A stretch of 13,424 nucleotides of DNA from Bacteroidales bacterium (GTDB taxonomy: Bacteria; Bacteroidota; Bacteroidia; Bacteroidales; UBA932): positions 1-13,424 of the forward strand of contig JAEDEB010000058.1 in the NCBI GenBank assembly GCA_016293535.1, written 5' to 3'. The notes under the pieces were generated by a model. It was not told where the DNA came from, searched no databases, and was given only the letters and a program-made list of their open reading frames with translations. Positions within the stretch are counted from its first letter, which is position 1; the number at the start of each line of letters is the position of its first letter. The position numbers were made by a program, and so were the translations under genes. Positions 1 through 5,993 of this stretch are shown here, in pieces.

Positions 1-244
1 GCACCAATTTGGTCTCACCGAGCAAGTCGCAATTTTGCATATCCCTGGTAATCAGTAATTTACAATTTTTATGGTTGCGCGGTGATTTGCTGGAGCCCCG
101 TTCACGCCTCCATCAGATCCCCAATTTCAAATCGGCGCGGTCTCAAAGCCTCTGTAACTATATAAATGACAACATTTTCAAAGAACTATTATGAATTTTT
201 ACCGGACACTGATGATTTGACCTAAAGATGAGCTTGGGCAGCAG
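1..244. other. Left-edge stretch without a supported gene
   Basis: I see no convincing gene here. A 61-codon open frame starting at 9 has an atypical composition and no recognisable motif. Two other frames stay open from the window edge to stops near 51 and 57, so the extreme left could hold the last 16-18 codons of a gene that starts outside the window, but these are too short to identify. The stretch is A+T-rich compared with the operon to the right. It lies directly upstream of an IS1595-type transposase remnant, so part of it, roughly from 200 on, may be the left end of that element. I could not find a matching terminal inverted repeat on the right side of the remnant. Confidence 0.4.
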
Positions 245-270
245 TTTGGCACAATCGACGAGTATCTTTG
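245..270 (+). promoter_or_regulatory. Possible Bacteroidetes-type promoter of the IS remnant
   Basis: TATCTTTG at 263-270 matches the Bacteroidetes -7 consensus TAnnTTTG exactly. A TTTG at 245-248 could serve as the upstream box, but the 14-base gap is shorter than the usual 19-21. The box lies 24 bases upstream of the ATG at 295 that begins the transposase remnant, and an AAAGGGG run at 286-292 would provide a ribosome binding site. It could now drive transcription into the downstream gene at 500. This is a motif match only. Confidence 0.3.
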
Positions 271-294
271 TTCCTGTAAACAAGTAAAGGGGAT

Positions 295-467
295 ATGAGG
301 CTGATCGACTTCATGCGGGAGTTTCCCGACTGCCAATCTGGGCGATGCTTCATAAATTCCGTAACGCTATGGGTAAGCGGGATGCCGAGTACGAGGTATG
401 CGGGATGGTAGAACTTGACGAAGGCTTCTTCTCTACCGAAGTCCCTGATTCCGAGAAGGATAAACCT
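295..467 (+). pseudogene. IS1595-family (ISXO2-like) transposase remnant, internally deleted
   Basis: Two pieces of an IS1595/ISXO2-type transposase are recognisable in different frames. The first, from the ATG at 295 to about 333, reads MRLIDFMREFPD, the typical N-terminus of this family in Bacteroidetes. The second, from about 330 to 467, reads LHKFRNAMGKRDAEYE, then VELDEGFFST and an EKDKP end. It covers the helical segment before the DDE domain and the block with the first catalytic Asp (ELDEGFF). The zinc-ribbon region that normally separates the pieces is missing, and the junction near 330-333 changes frame. Similarity stops after 467, so the rest of the DDE domain is also gone and a stop follows at 501-503. 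A full-length member has roughly 300 residues, so this copy cannot transpose. Family assignment is from remembered motifs. Confidence 0.72.
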
Positions 468-499
468 ATCATTTTTTACACATTACTAAATTTTTTGAT

Positions 500-1309
500 A
501 TGAGACAAGAAGTAGTCCAAAGAATCGGAGTTACATTCAGTCAGTATTGCTCCAACTATGAAAACGCGCTGACAAAATTCGGATTCCAACCTTGGTGCAG
601 AACGAATCGTTCCATGCATGAAAGTAATCAAGTTTCATTATTCCTAGAAGCATACAAGTATTCCTCGAACGACCCCAGCAACATTTTTACTTGGCATGAG
701 CTTCCGATCCCCGCATTTCTGGGGAACTTGAAACAGGAAATCCAACATATAGACGGTTTCATCATTGACAACAACCTCAAGTCCATATTCTTCATTGAAG
801 CTAAACGCATCTCCCACCAGCGCAGAATCGGCGAACTATCCAGAGATGATGAGAGAATGTTCGATATTCGCAAAGAGATATACCACGGAAACGGCGATTT
901 CAGGGGTCTAAATCTTTTCGAATACGATGCTTTCGTAATCAGTCTCGCTGACATATGGGCAAGCGAAAAGCAGTGGGGTCGCAAGATCGTTGACAATTGG
1001 GATGATGAATGCGAACACATGTTCAGTGAAGAAAATCCATTGAAGAATGGTGTGAAAGAGATTATCACTGATTACTTTGTCGGATATTCCCTGGTCCCAT
1101 TGTTTGATTCAAAGGAGTATTCAAAATGCTTGGCGGAACTTAACGAACCAAACAATGAGCTGAGGAAGACTGCTCTGAAAGAGAGGCAGTATTTTCTTAA
1201 GCACGGAAAGCACCATACGGGAGAAGGGAGCGGAATTCTTGCTTGGTCTGACGAGTTAGAATTTGAAAGGTTGCTCGCTGACCTGAATTGGGAAGAGAGC
1301 GATGATTAA
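500..1309 (+). CDS. Hypothetical protein with PD-(D/E)XK-nuclease-like motif
   Basis: This 269-residue soluble protein has no signal peptide or membrane segment, and I do not recognise its family. Residues 83-103 combine HIDGFII with IFFIEAKRI. That gives Asp85, then Glu100-Ala101-Lys102 after a hydrophobic strand, the arrangement of the PD-(D/E)XK nuclease fold. Glu50 or Glu67 (in WHELPI) could be the accessory acidic residue. The C-terminal part is charged and Trp/His-rich (KHGKHHTGEG at 234-243; acidic end) and carries no obvious second domain. A DNA- or RNA-cutting role, for example in restriction or element defence, is inferred from this motif alone. The ATG at 500 follows the IS remnant after only about 32 bases and has no clear Shine-Dalgarno. 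It is a single-gene unit closed by a hairpin at 1336-1369. Its base composition is A+T-richer than the operon downstream, which fits acquisition by transfer. No methylase or partner gene lies beside it. Confidence 0.75.
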   Translation: MRQEVVQRIGVTFSQYCSNYENALTKFGFQPWCRTNRSMHESNQVSLFLEAYKYSSNDPSNIFTWHELPIPAFLGNLKQEIQHIDGFIIDNNLKSIFFIEAKRISHQRRIGELSRDDERMFDIRKEIYHGNGDFRGLNLFEYDAFVISLADIWASEKQWGRKIVDNWDDECEHMFSEENPLKNGVKEIITDYFVGYSLVPLFDSKEYSKCLAELNEPNNELRKTALKERQYFLKHGKHHTGEGSGILAWSDELEFERLLADLNWEESDD

Positions 1310-1335
1310 TTAATAATCAATCATCTAGCAATTGC

Positions 1336-1369
1336 AGCACTGCGGCCTAGCCGTTGTAGTGCTTCTTTT
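1336..1369 (+). terminator. Probable Rho-independent terminator
   Basis: The arms AGCACTGCGGC (1336-1346) and GTTGTAGTGCT (1353-1363) form an 11-pair stem that includes three G-U wobbles, with a six-base loop. A T-rich tract, TTCTTTT, ends at 1369. It starts 27 bases after the stop of the hypothetical gene and would isolate it from the operon to the right. Confidence 0.62.
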
Positions 1370-1414
1370 GCACGAACTAAAGGTTAGTAATAGCGATTTT
1401 TGTTGCGAAAGGTT

Positions 1415-1422
1415 TAATTTTG
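1415..1422 (+). promoter_or_regulatory. Candidate -7 box upstream of the operon
   Basis: TAATTTTG fits the Bacteroidetes TAnnTTTG -7 consensus and lies 45 bases before the rhamnosidase-like start at 1468, downstream of the preceding terminator. A TTTTG at 1398-1402 is only 12 bases upstream, shorter than normal spacing, so the -33 element is doubtful. If it is used, transcription would begin near 1429 and the palindrome at 1440-1463 would form the end of a short leader. Confidence 0.35.
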
Positions 1423-1439
1423 AGGACTTGAGTCGTTAG

Positions 1440-1463
1440 ATAATGAGATTACAATCTCATTAT
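1440..1463 (+). repeat. Perfect 11-bp palindrome against the start codon
   Basis: The arms ATAATGAGATT (1440-1450) and AATCTCATTAT (1453-1463) are exact inverted repeats around a two-base AC spacer. The right arm ends 4 bases before the ATG at 1468, so the palindrome occupies the place where a ribosome binding site is expected. It could be an operator for a dimeric regulator. Alternatively, as RNA, it could be a hairpin that hides the initiation region. With almost no loop and no following T-tract, it is not a typical terminator. Confidence 0.6.
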
Positions 1464-1467
1464 TGCG

Positions 1468-4365
1468 ATGAATGGATTCAGATTTGTGCTGACAATTGTA
1501 CTGACAACTATCCTTGCCGTGTCTTCCTTTGCCGCGGACTGCTTATTTAATGTCCCGATGTCAGAAGATTTGACGATGCCTACGAAACTCAGATGTGAGA
1601 GGCAGGTCAATCCGGTCGGGGTAGCCGTGCGTAAGCCTCTCTTTTCCTGGTATCCGGGCCCATCCGGTCAGTCCGCTTACCGGATACGGGTTTTTGCCGA
1701 TATCCCGTCAGTTCAGGACTCCTCTGCGGCCCCGGAGTCTCAGTCGTTGGTCTGGGATTCGGGATGGGTGGAGAGTTCCGAGTTCATTGATGTAGAATAT
1801 GAGGGTCATCGTCTCGAGTCAGGACGCGGCTACAGTTGGACTGTACAATTGAAGGATGCTGATGGGAATATCGGTGAGATTTCTGAGAGTCAGCACTTTG
1901 TAACTGCGTTCTTCGAACAGTCGGATTGGGGAGGGGAGTGGATCGGGTATGAGCGGGCCAATCCCTGGGACCGTGAGGATTTCCATTCGGAACTGTCAGC
2001 CCGTTATTTCAGAACGGTAATAAATGTAACGCGAAAAGTCAGGGCAGCCTATGCGCATGTCTGCGGAATAGGCTATCATGAATTCCATATAGGCACCGCC
2101 CCTGCCGCAGTCGCCCCGGCCGCCTCCGCCGCAGTAGCAGCCATCGCAGCCACCCCGGCCTCCGCCGCAGTCGCCCCTGACGCCCCGGCCGCAAACGAGG
2201 GCACGAAGGTCGGCGACCGCGTCCTTTCGCCGCTTCCGTCCGAATATAACAATGAGGTGCTTTCGATAAGCTATGATGTCACGGACCGGCTGACTATGGG
2301 CCGCAACGTCCTTGGCCTCGTACTCGGAAATGGCTATTACTACAACATGCAGCAGGGTTTTGCTCCGCGAAACAACCACAGCTTCGGATATCCTAAACTC
2401 CGTTTCGAACTGGACATCTTCTATGAGGATGGCGACATGGAGCGTATCTGTTCGTCTGCCCGTGGCTGGAAGATGAACTGCGACGGCCCCGTCCGTGTCA
2501 ATAATATGTATGATGGTGAGGTCTATGATGCGCGCAAGGAACTGGACGCTTGGCTTGATCCGCAGTACGATGACTCCGCTTGGAAGCGTCCGGAGGCCGT
2601 GAACATATTCGGTCAGGCTCTAATCCGCCCTCAGCCGGTACGGGGAATGAAGGTGTGTGACCGTCTCCCTGTCAGATCGCTCACGAAACTCGGGGACTCA
2701 TGGATGCTGGACTTCGGCCAGAATCTCACAGGCTGGGTCAGAATGAAGGTCCGTGCCGAAAGGGGCGATACCGTCCGCATAGATTTCGCGGAGAAACTGT
2801 ATCCTGACGGAACCCTCGACAAAAGCAATCTGCGCGATTCCTATGCACGCGACCTCTATATTGCGCGCGGAGACGCGGAGGAATCATGGGCGCCGGTATT
2901 CTCTTATCACGGTTTCAGATATGCACTCGTATCCGGCCTGGGATATGAACCTTCGAAGGAGGATTTCGTCGCCGAGTACATATCGGACGACGTGGAGCGC
3001 ACCGGATGGTTCGAAACCGACGACGAGGTGTTCAACCGCGTGATTGCCAATGCGGTGGAAAGTATTCGAGGCACATGGAAGGGCGTTCCTCTGGATTGCC
3101 CTCAGCGTTCGAAGAGGCTCCCGTGGCTGGGTGACCGCAATATCGAGCACCTCGGAGAGATGTACCTGTTCGACCTGAATTCCAATTACGAGTACTGGTT
3201 TTCGCAGATAGCTCTCGCCCAGCGTGCAGACGGGTGCATCCCCGATGTCGCTCCCGCCTATTGGTACAATTATACGGACAATGTCTCCTGGCCTTCGGTT
3301 TTCGTCATCGGCGCCCTGAACTCCTGTCTCGTGTACGGTAACTATCGTGCGATGGAGGACAATTATGACAGTATGGTCCGATGGATACGTCATCTCGAAT
3401 ACTGCTACGGCGACGAAGGTATAATGACAAAGGACCGTTATGGCGACTGGGGTGTCCCGCCGGAGGACAGGAATATCAAACACACCCTCGATGAGAGCCG
3501 GAAAACCGACGGTATGCTCATTTCGACAGCTTACCATTATTATCTGCTCAGGTGCATGTCCCATATCGCCGGGTGCATAGGTCGGGATGGCGACGTACCG
3601 CAGTTCGAGGCCGAGGCTGCGCGGGTTATGGATGCCTTCAACGGACGGTTCTACGATGATGCGCACGGATATTACGGCAACGGCACCCTTACGGCGAATA
3701 TTCTGCCTGCGTCGCTTGGGATGGTGCCGGCGGAGAGGATGGAGGGCGTAAGGAATGCGGTTCGCGGCGCTCTCGACGCCCGGGGCGGTCAGGTGAGTTC
3801 CGGGGTCATCGGGCTTCAATGGATGATGCGCGGACTTCGCCGACTCGGACTTGACGACTATGCATATCACCTCGCGGTGAATACGGATTATCCGAGTTAC
3901 GGATATATGGTCAAGAATGGTGCAACGACGATATGGGAGTACTGGAACGGCGATTCCATACTCGACAGTTCCCATAACCATGTGATGCTTCTGGGAGATT
4001 TGATACCGTGGTGCTTCGAGGACCTTGCCGGAATCAGGGCGTCCTCGCCGGCTTTCGCTTCCCTTAGGATGGAACCTGCCTTCGCGACTCCGTTCAACCA
4101 TATACGTGCGGTGAGGGATACTCCGTACGGCCGGGTGACCAGCGAATGGAACAGAAAGAAATGCGGACAGATAGTATGGGAAATCTGCCTTCCTGAAGGG
4201 GTTGCGGCGGAGGTCGTCCTCCCCGACAGGACCGTATCGGTATGCGGCGGTGCTCATAAATTCACCGTATCAGCTTCGGCAGCACGTGAACTATCCGCTT
4301 CAGCAGTACGTGACCTATCCGCTTCGGCAGTAGGAGAACTGTCTGCTTCAAAGAAAGGAATATGA
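1468..4365 (+). CDS. GH78-type alpha-L-rhamnosidase-like protein (general acid Glu replaced by Lys)
   Basis: This 965-residue exported protein has the architecture of bacterial GH78 inverting alpha-L-rhamnosidases, which release terminal alpha-L-rhamnose from glycans. A signal peptide covers residues 1-22 (cut after SSFA). Beta-domains span about 35-500, with the usual DFGQNLTGW segment and SYHGFRYA at its end. An (alpha/alpha)6 catalytic domain spans about 515-865, followed by a C-terminal beta-domain. The catalytic region keeps DCPQR (Asp543), PWLGD (Asp556), SDNxxWPS-like NVSWPS, TTIWEYW (Glu824, candidate general base) and SHNH (His838). However, the Glu expected seven residues before Asp556, the general acid in characterised enzymes, is Lys549, so activity is doubtful. 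Residues about 211-242 are an Ala/Pro-rich insertion, and residues 935-961 form a SASA-type repeat tail. It is the first gene of the operon, and its TGA overlaps the sigma-factor ATG. Location is likely periplasmic; Cys25 is not in a valid lipobox. The ATG at 1468 is supported by the signal peptide. Confidence 0.88.
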   Translation: MNGFRFVLTIVLTTILAVSSFAADCLFNVPMSEDLTMPTKLRCERQVNPVGVAVRKPLFSWYPGPSGQSAYRIRVFADIPSVQDSSAAPESQSLVWDSGWVESSEFIDVEYEGHRLESGRGYSWTVQLKDADGNIGEISESQHFVTAFFEQSDWGGEWIGYERANPWDREDFHSELSARYFRTVINVTRKVRAAYAHVCGIGYHEFHIGTAPAAVAPAASAAVAAIAATPASAAVAPDAPAANEGTKVGDRVLSPLPSEYNNEVLSISYDVTDRLTMGRNVLGLVLGNGYYYNMQQGFAPRNNHSFGYPKLRFELDIFYEDGDMERICSSARGWKMNCDGPVRVNNMYDGEVYDARKELDAWLDPQYDDSAWKRPEAVNIFGQALIRPQPVRGMKVCDRLPVRSLTKLGDSWMLDFGQNLTGWVRMKVRAERGDTVRIDFAEKLYPDGTLDKSNLRDSYARDLYIARGDAEESWAPVFSYHGFRYALVSGLGYEPSKEDFVAEYISDDVERTGWFETDDEVFNRVIANAVESIRGTWKGVPLDCPQRSKRLPWLGDRNIEHLGEMYLFDLNSNYEYWFSQIALAQRADGCIPDVAPAYWYNYTDNVSWPSVFVIGALNSCLVYGNYRAMEDNYDSMVRWIRHLEYCYGDEGIMTKDRYGDWGVPPEDRNIKHTLDESRKTDGMLISTAYHYYLLRCMSHIAGCIGRDGDVPQFEAEAARVMDAFNGRFYDDAHGYYGNGTLTANILPASLGMVPAERMEGVRNAVRGALDARGGQVSSGVIGLQWMMRGLRRLGLDDYAYHLAVNTDYPSYGYMVKNGATTIWEYWNGDSILDSSHNHVMLLGDLIPWCFEDLAGIRASSPAFASLRMEPAFATPFNHIRAVRDTPYGRVTSEWNRKKCGQIVWEICLPEGVAAEVVLPDRTVSVCGGAHKFTVSASAARELSASAVRDLSASAVGELSASKKGI
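2098..2193 (+). repeat. GC-rich low-complexity Ala/Pro insertion within the rhamnosidase gene
   Basis: The segment encodes about 32 residues made almost only of Ala, Pro, Val, Ser and Thr, between FHIGT and the GTKVGDRVLSP strand. Related proteins place a short hairpin turn here. The DNA is strongly C/G-rich and repetitive: GCCGCAGTCGCCCC occurs at 2104-2117 and again at 2164-2177, exactly 60 bases apart, with further CTCCGCCGCAGT copies between. This pattern fits slippage or duplication that expanded a surface loop without breaking the frame. Confidence 0.7.
4270..4350 (+). repeat. Three 24-bp tandem repeats at the rhamnosidase 3' end
   Basis: Three consecutive 24-base units (4270-4293, 4294-4317, 4318-4341) and a partial fourth (4342-4350) encode SASAAREL, SASAVRDL, SASAVGEL and SAS. 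They follow the last beta-strands of the C-terminal domain and end 12 bases before the sigma-factor start. Unit length is a multiple of three, so copy-number changes keep the frame and would only lengthen or shorten the tail. Confidence 0.85.
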
Positions 4366-4883
4366 CGGGTTTGGATTACAGTGGACTCACTTCCGTTTTC
4401 GGGAAGTATTACAAGCGTCTCGTGGCTTACTCGAAGCGCTATGTCCAGTCCTATGATGAGGCTCAGGACATAGTCCAGGAGTGTTTTCTCAAGCTTTGGG
4501 AGCGCCGAAACAGACTTTCGGATTTTTCTGTGCCGGCGCTGCTTTATACCATGGTAAGGAATGCCTGCCTCGATTCCCTGAAGCACAGGGCGGCTGTCTC
4601 GAATTTCGAGGCGGGTTATTTCAGGTCTCACGCCACCTGGGACAGTGTGTATGATCAGGATTTTCTCGGCACCACTGAAGGGTCCGGTCTCTACTCTGAA
4701 CTGTACAGGGTGGTTCGCAAGGAGGTCTCGAAACTCCCTCAACGGTGCAGGGAAGTATTTGTGCTAAGCCGTTTCGAAGGCTTGTCCAACCACGAAATAG
4801 CAGAGCGCCTGGGTATTACCGACCAGGCTGTCCACAAACACATTGACAATGCTGTCCGCAAACTCCGCAGGACAATACGCTGA
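4362..4883 (+). CDS. ECF (RpoE-like) sigma factor, Bacteroidetes SusC/D-associated type
   Basis: This 173-residue extracytoplasmic-function sigma factor directs RNA polymerase to the promoters of a glycan-use locus when its anti-sigma partner releases it. Sigma-2 occupies about residues 11-78, with the DEAQDIVQECFLKLWERR segment (32-49) that contacts core polymerase and the -10 region. A linker follows, then sigma-4 at about 113-171, with LPQRCREVF, a helix-turn-helix (LSNHEIAERLGITDQAVHKH, 141-160) and the basic VRKLRR end. The length is normal for the family. The ATG overlaps the TGA of the upstream gene (ATGA), and AAGAAAGGA at 4351-4359, inside the upstream coding sequence, serves as its ribosome binding site, so translation is probably coupled. 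Such sigma factors are usually followed by FecR-type anti-sigma, SusC and SusD genes, as here; a glycoside hydrolase placed upstream and coupled to the sigma factor is less usual. Confidence 0.95.
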   Translation: MTGLDYSGLTSVFGKYYKRLVAYSKRYVQSYDEAQDIVQECFLKLWERRNRLSDFSVPALLYTMVRNACLDSLKHRAAVSNFEAGYFRSHATWDSVYDQDFLGTTEGSGLYSELYRVVRKEVSKLPQRCREVFVLSRFEGLSNHEIAERLGITDQAVHKHIDNAVRKLRRTIR

Positions 4884-4890
4884 TTTTCTT

Positions 4891-4947
4891 TGACGGGTAC
4901 ATTCTTGCTGTCGGAGGTTTAATTCCGCCAGTGTCCGTCGTTTATTT
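4891..4947 (+). terminator. Possible attenuator hairpin between sigma and anti-sigma genes
   Basis: TGACGGG (4891-4897) can pair with TCCGTCG (4934-4940), two of the seven pairs being wobble. Inside it, CTGTCGG (4908-4914) pairs with CCGCCAG (4925-4931) with one mismatch. TTTATTT follows at 4941-4947. The fold has a large internal loop, so it is a weak or partial terminator candidate. If real, it would lower expression of the anti-sigma, SusC, SusD and phosphoesterase genes relative to the sigma factor. Confidence 0.3.
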
Positions 4948-4973
4948 CATATCAATTGACCCAAATACCGAAA

Positions 4974-5948
4974 ATGTACGACAGAAACATTCTCAAAACC
5001 TTGACGGAGAAGTACTGCGAAGGTGAAGCGACGCCTGCGCAGATGAATGAGCTTGACGCTCTGATACGTGAAGATTCGTCCGCCAGGGAGGAATTCCACA
5101 GATTCTGCCTCGACTGGCAGAACAACCATAAGCTTGATTCCATAGAAGAACACGCTCTTACATCGCTGATTTCCCGCATAGAGGACAGCCGATGCAGCAA
5201 AGGCTCTGTCAGGACCAAGCTAGTTTTCGCATATTCACTGGCAGCCGCTGCTGTCGTAATCTGCATGCTGACTGTCTTTGCAGAATTGCCGTGGAACAAC
5301 CGGGAGGAAGAAAGGTATTCGGTATGCGCATCGGACAACAACTCCGCTGTCGTAAATCTCCCCGATGCCTCCAGCATACGCCTGATGGATGGTGCCAGAC
5401 TCGGCTATACCTCGGAGTTCAGTCCGAGGAACAGGAATGTCGATTTTAGCGGTGATGCGTATTTCGACATTTCCACGGATCCTGAGCATCCTTTTTCTGT
5501 CAATATGGGTGAAAACAGGCTCAAGGTCTACGGAACCAAGTTCAATGTCACCTCGAGAAAGGAAATCCTGACCGTAACCCTCGTCAAGGGCTCTGTTGAG
5601 TTGGAAACCCCGACCCGCGGGATACGCATCGCTCCGGGCGAGATGGTCAGGTACAATCAGGCAACGGGGGAAGTCAGTGTCCGCTATGTCAATCCTGAAT
5701 CCTATCTGGCCCTTATGGAGGGCAATCTTGGCTACTGCAACGTGACGCTTGCAGAGCTGGTATCATATCTGGGCAATGTCTACGGCAAGGACATCAGCCT
5801 TTCTTCAGAACTGGCCTCCAACCCTACCCGATATACTCTCAGGCTCGTGAACAACGAGGAATTCGATGACGTTATCGATGCGCTCAGGGTTATGATTCCC
5901 ATGTCAGTCCGTACGGAAGGAGACCGTGTATGGCTTACTGAAAAATAA
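4974..5948 (+). CDS. FecR-family anti-sigma factor (FecR + DUF4974)
   Basis: This inner-membrane anti-sigma factor holds the ECF sigma factor inactive until a signal arrives from the loaded transporter. As read from the ATG at 4974 it has 324 residues. The N-terminal cytoplasmic part (about 1-80; LTEKYCEGEATPAQ at 10-23) binds sigma. One membrane segment lies at about 83-103. The periplasmic FecR domain is at about 115-212 (LPDASSIRL, FSGDAYFDI, VYGTKFNV, LVKGSVEL). The C-terminal DUF4974 region, about 247-322, has an STN-like fold and is the expected partner of the SusC N-terminal signalling domain. An in-frame TTG at 4956 would add six residues; I prefer the ATG because the extension shows no family feature and neither start has a strong Shine-Dalgarno. 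The gene starts about 90 bases after the sigma stop and ends 45 bases before SusC. Length and order are typical. Confidence 0.93.
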   Translation: MYDRNILKTLTEKYCEGEATPAQMNELDALIREDSSAREEFHRFCLDWQNNHKLDSIEEHALTSLISRIEDSRCSKGSVRTKLVFAYSLAAAAVVICMLTVFAELPWNNREEERYSVCASDNNSAVVNLPDASSIRLMDGARLGYTSEFSPRNRNVDFSGDAYFDISTDPEHPFSVNMGENRLKVYGTKFNVTSRKEILTVTLVKGSVELETPTRGIRIAPGEMVRYNQATGEVSVRYVNPESYLALMEGNLGYCNVTLAELVSYLGNVYGKDISLSSELASNPTRYTLRLVNNEEFDDVIDALRVMIPMSVRTEGDRVWLTEK

Positions 5949-5993
5949 CGCAGCCTTACATATTGCATAATTGACAACAACCAACCAAAAACG

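Noticed and set aside
9..194. 61-codon + strand open frame at the left edge
   Set aside because: No recognisable motif, unlikely residue composition, no ribosome binding site, and it lies in A+T-rich DNA next to an IS fossil.
2098..2193. Low-complexity repeat considered as a CRISPR-like or minisatellite array
   Set aside because: No regular repeat-spacer pattern; it is in frame within a gene and encodes an Ala/Pro loop.
2884..4257. 457-codon open frame on the - strand inside the rhamnosidase gene
   Set aside because: It is a shadow of a strong + strand gene with clear GH78 motifs; the antisense protein has no recognisable domain and arises from codon bias.
4956..4973. TTG start adding six residues to the anti-sigma factor
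   Set aside because: The ATG at 4974 gives a standard family N-terminus; the extension shows no conserved feature and no ribosome binding site.
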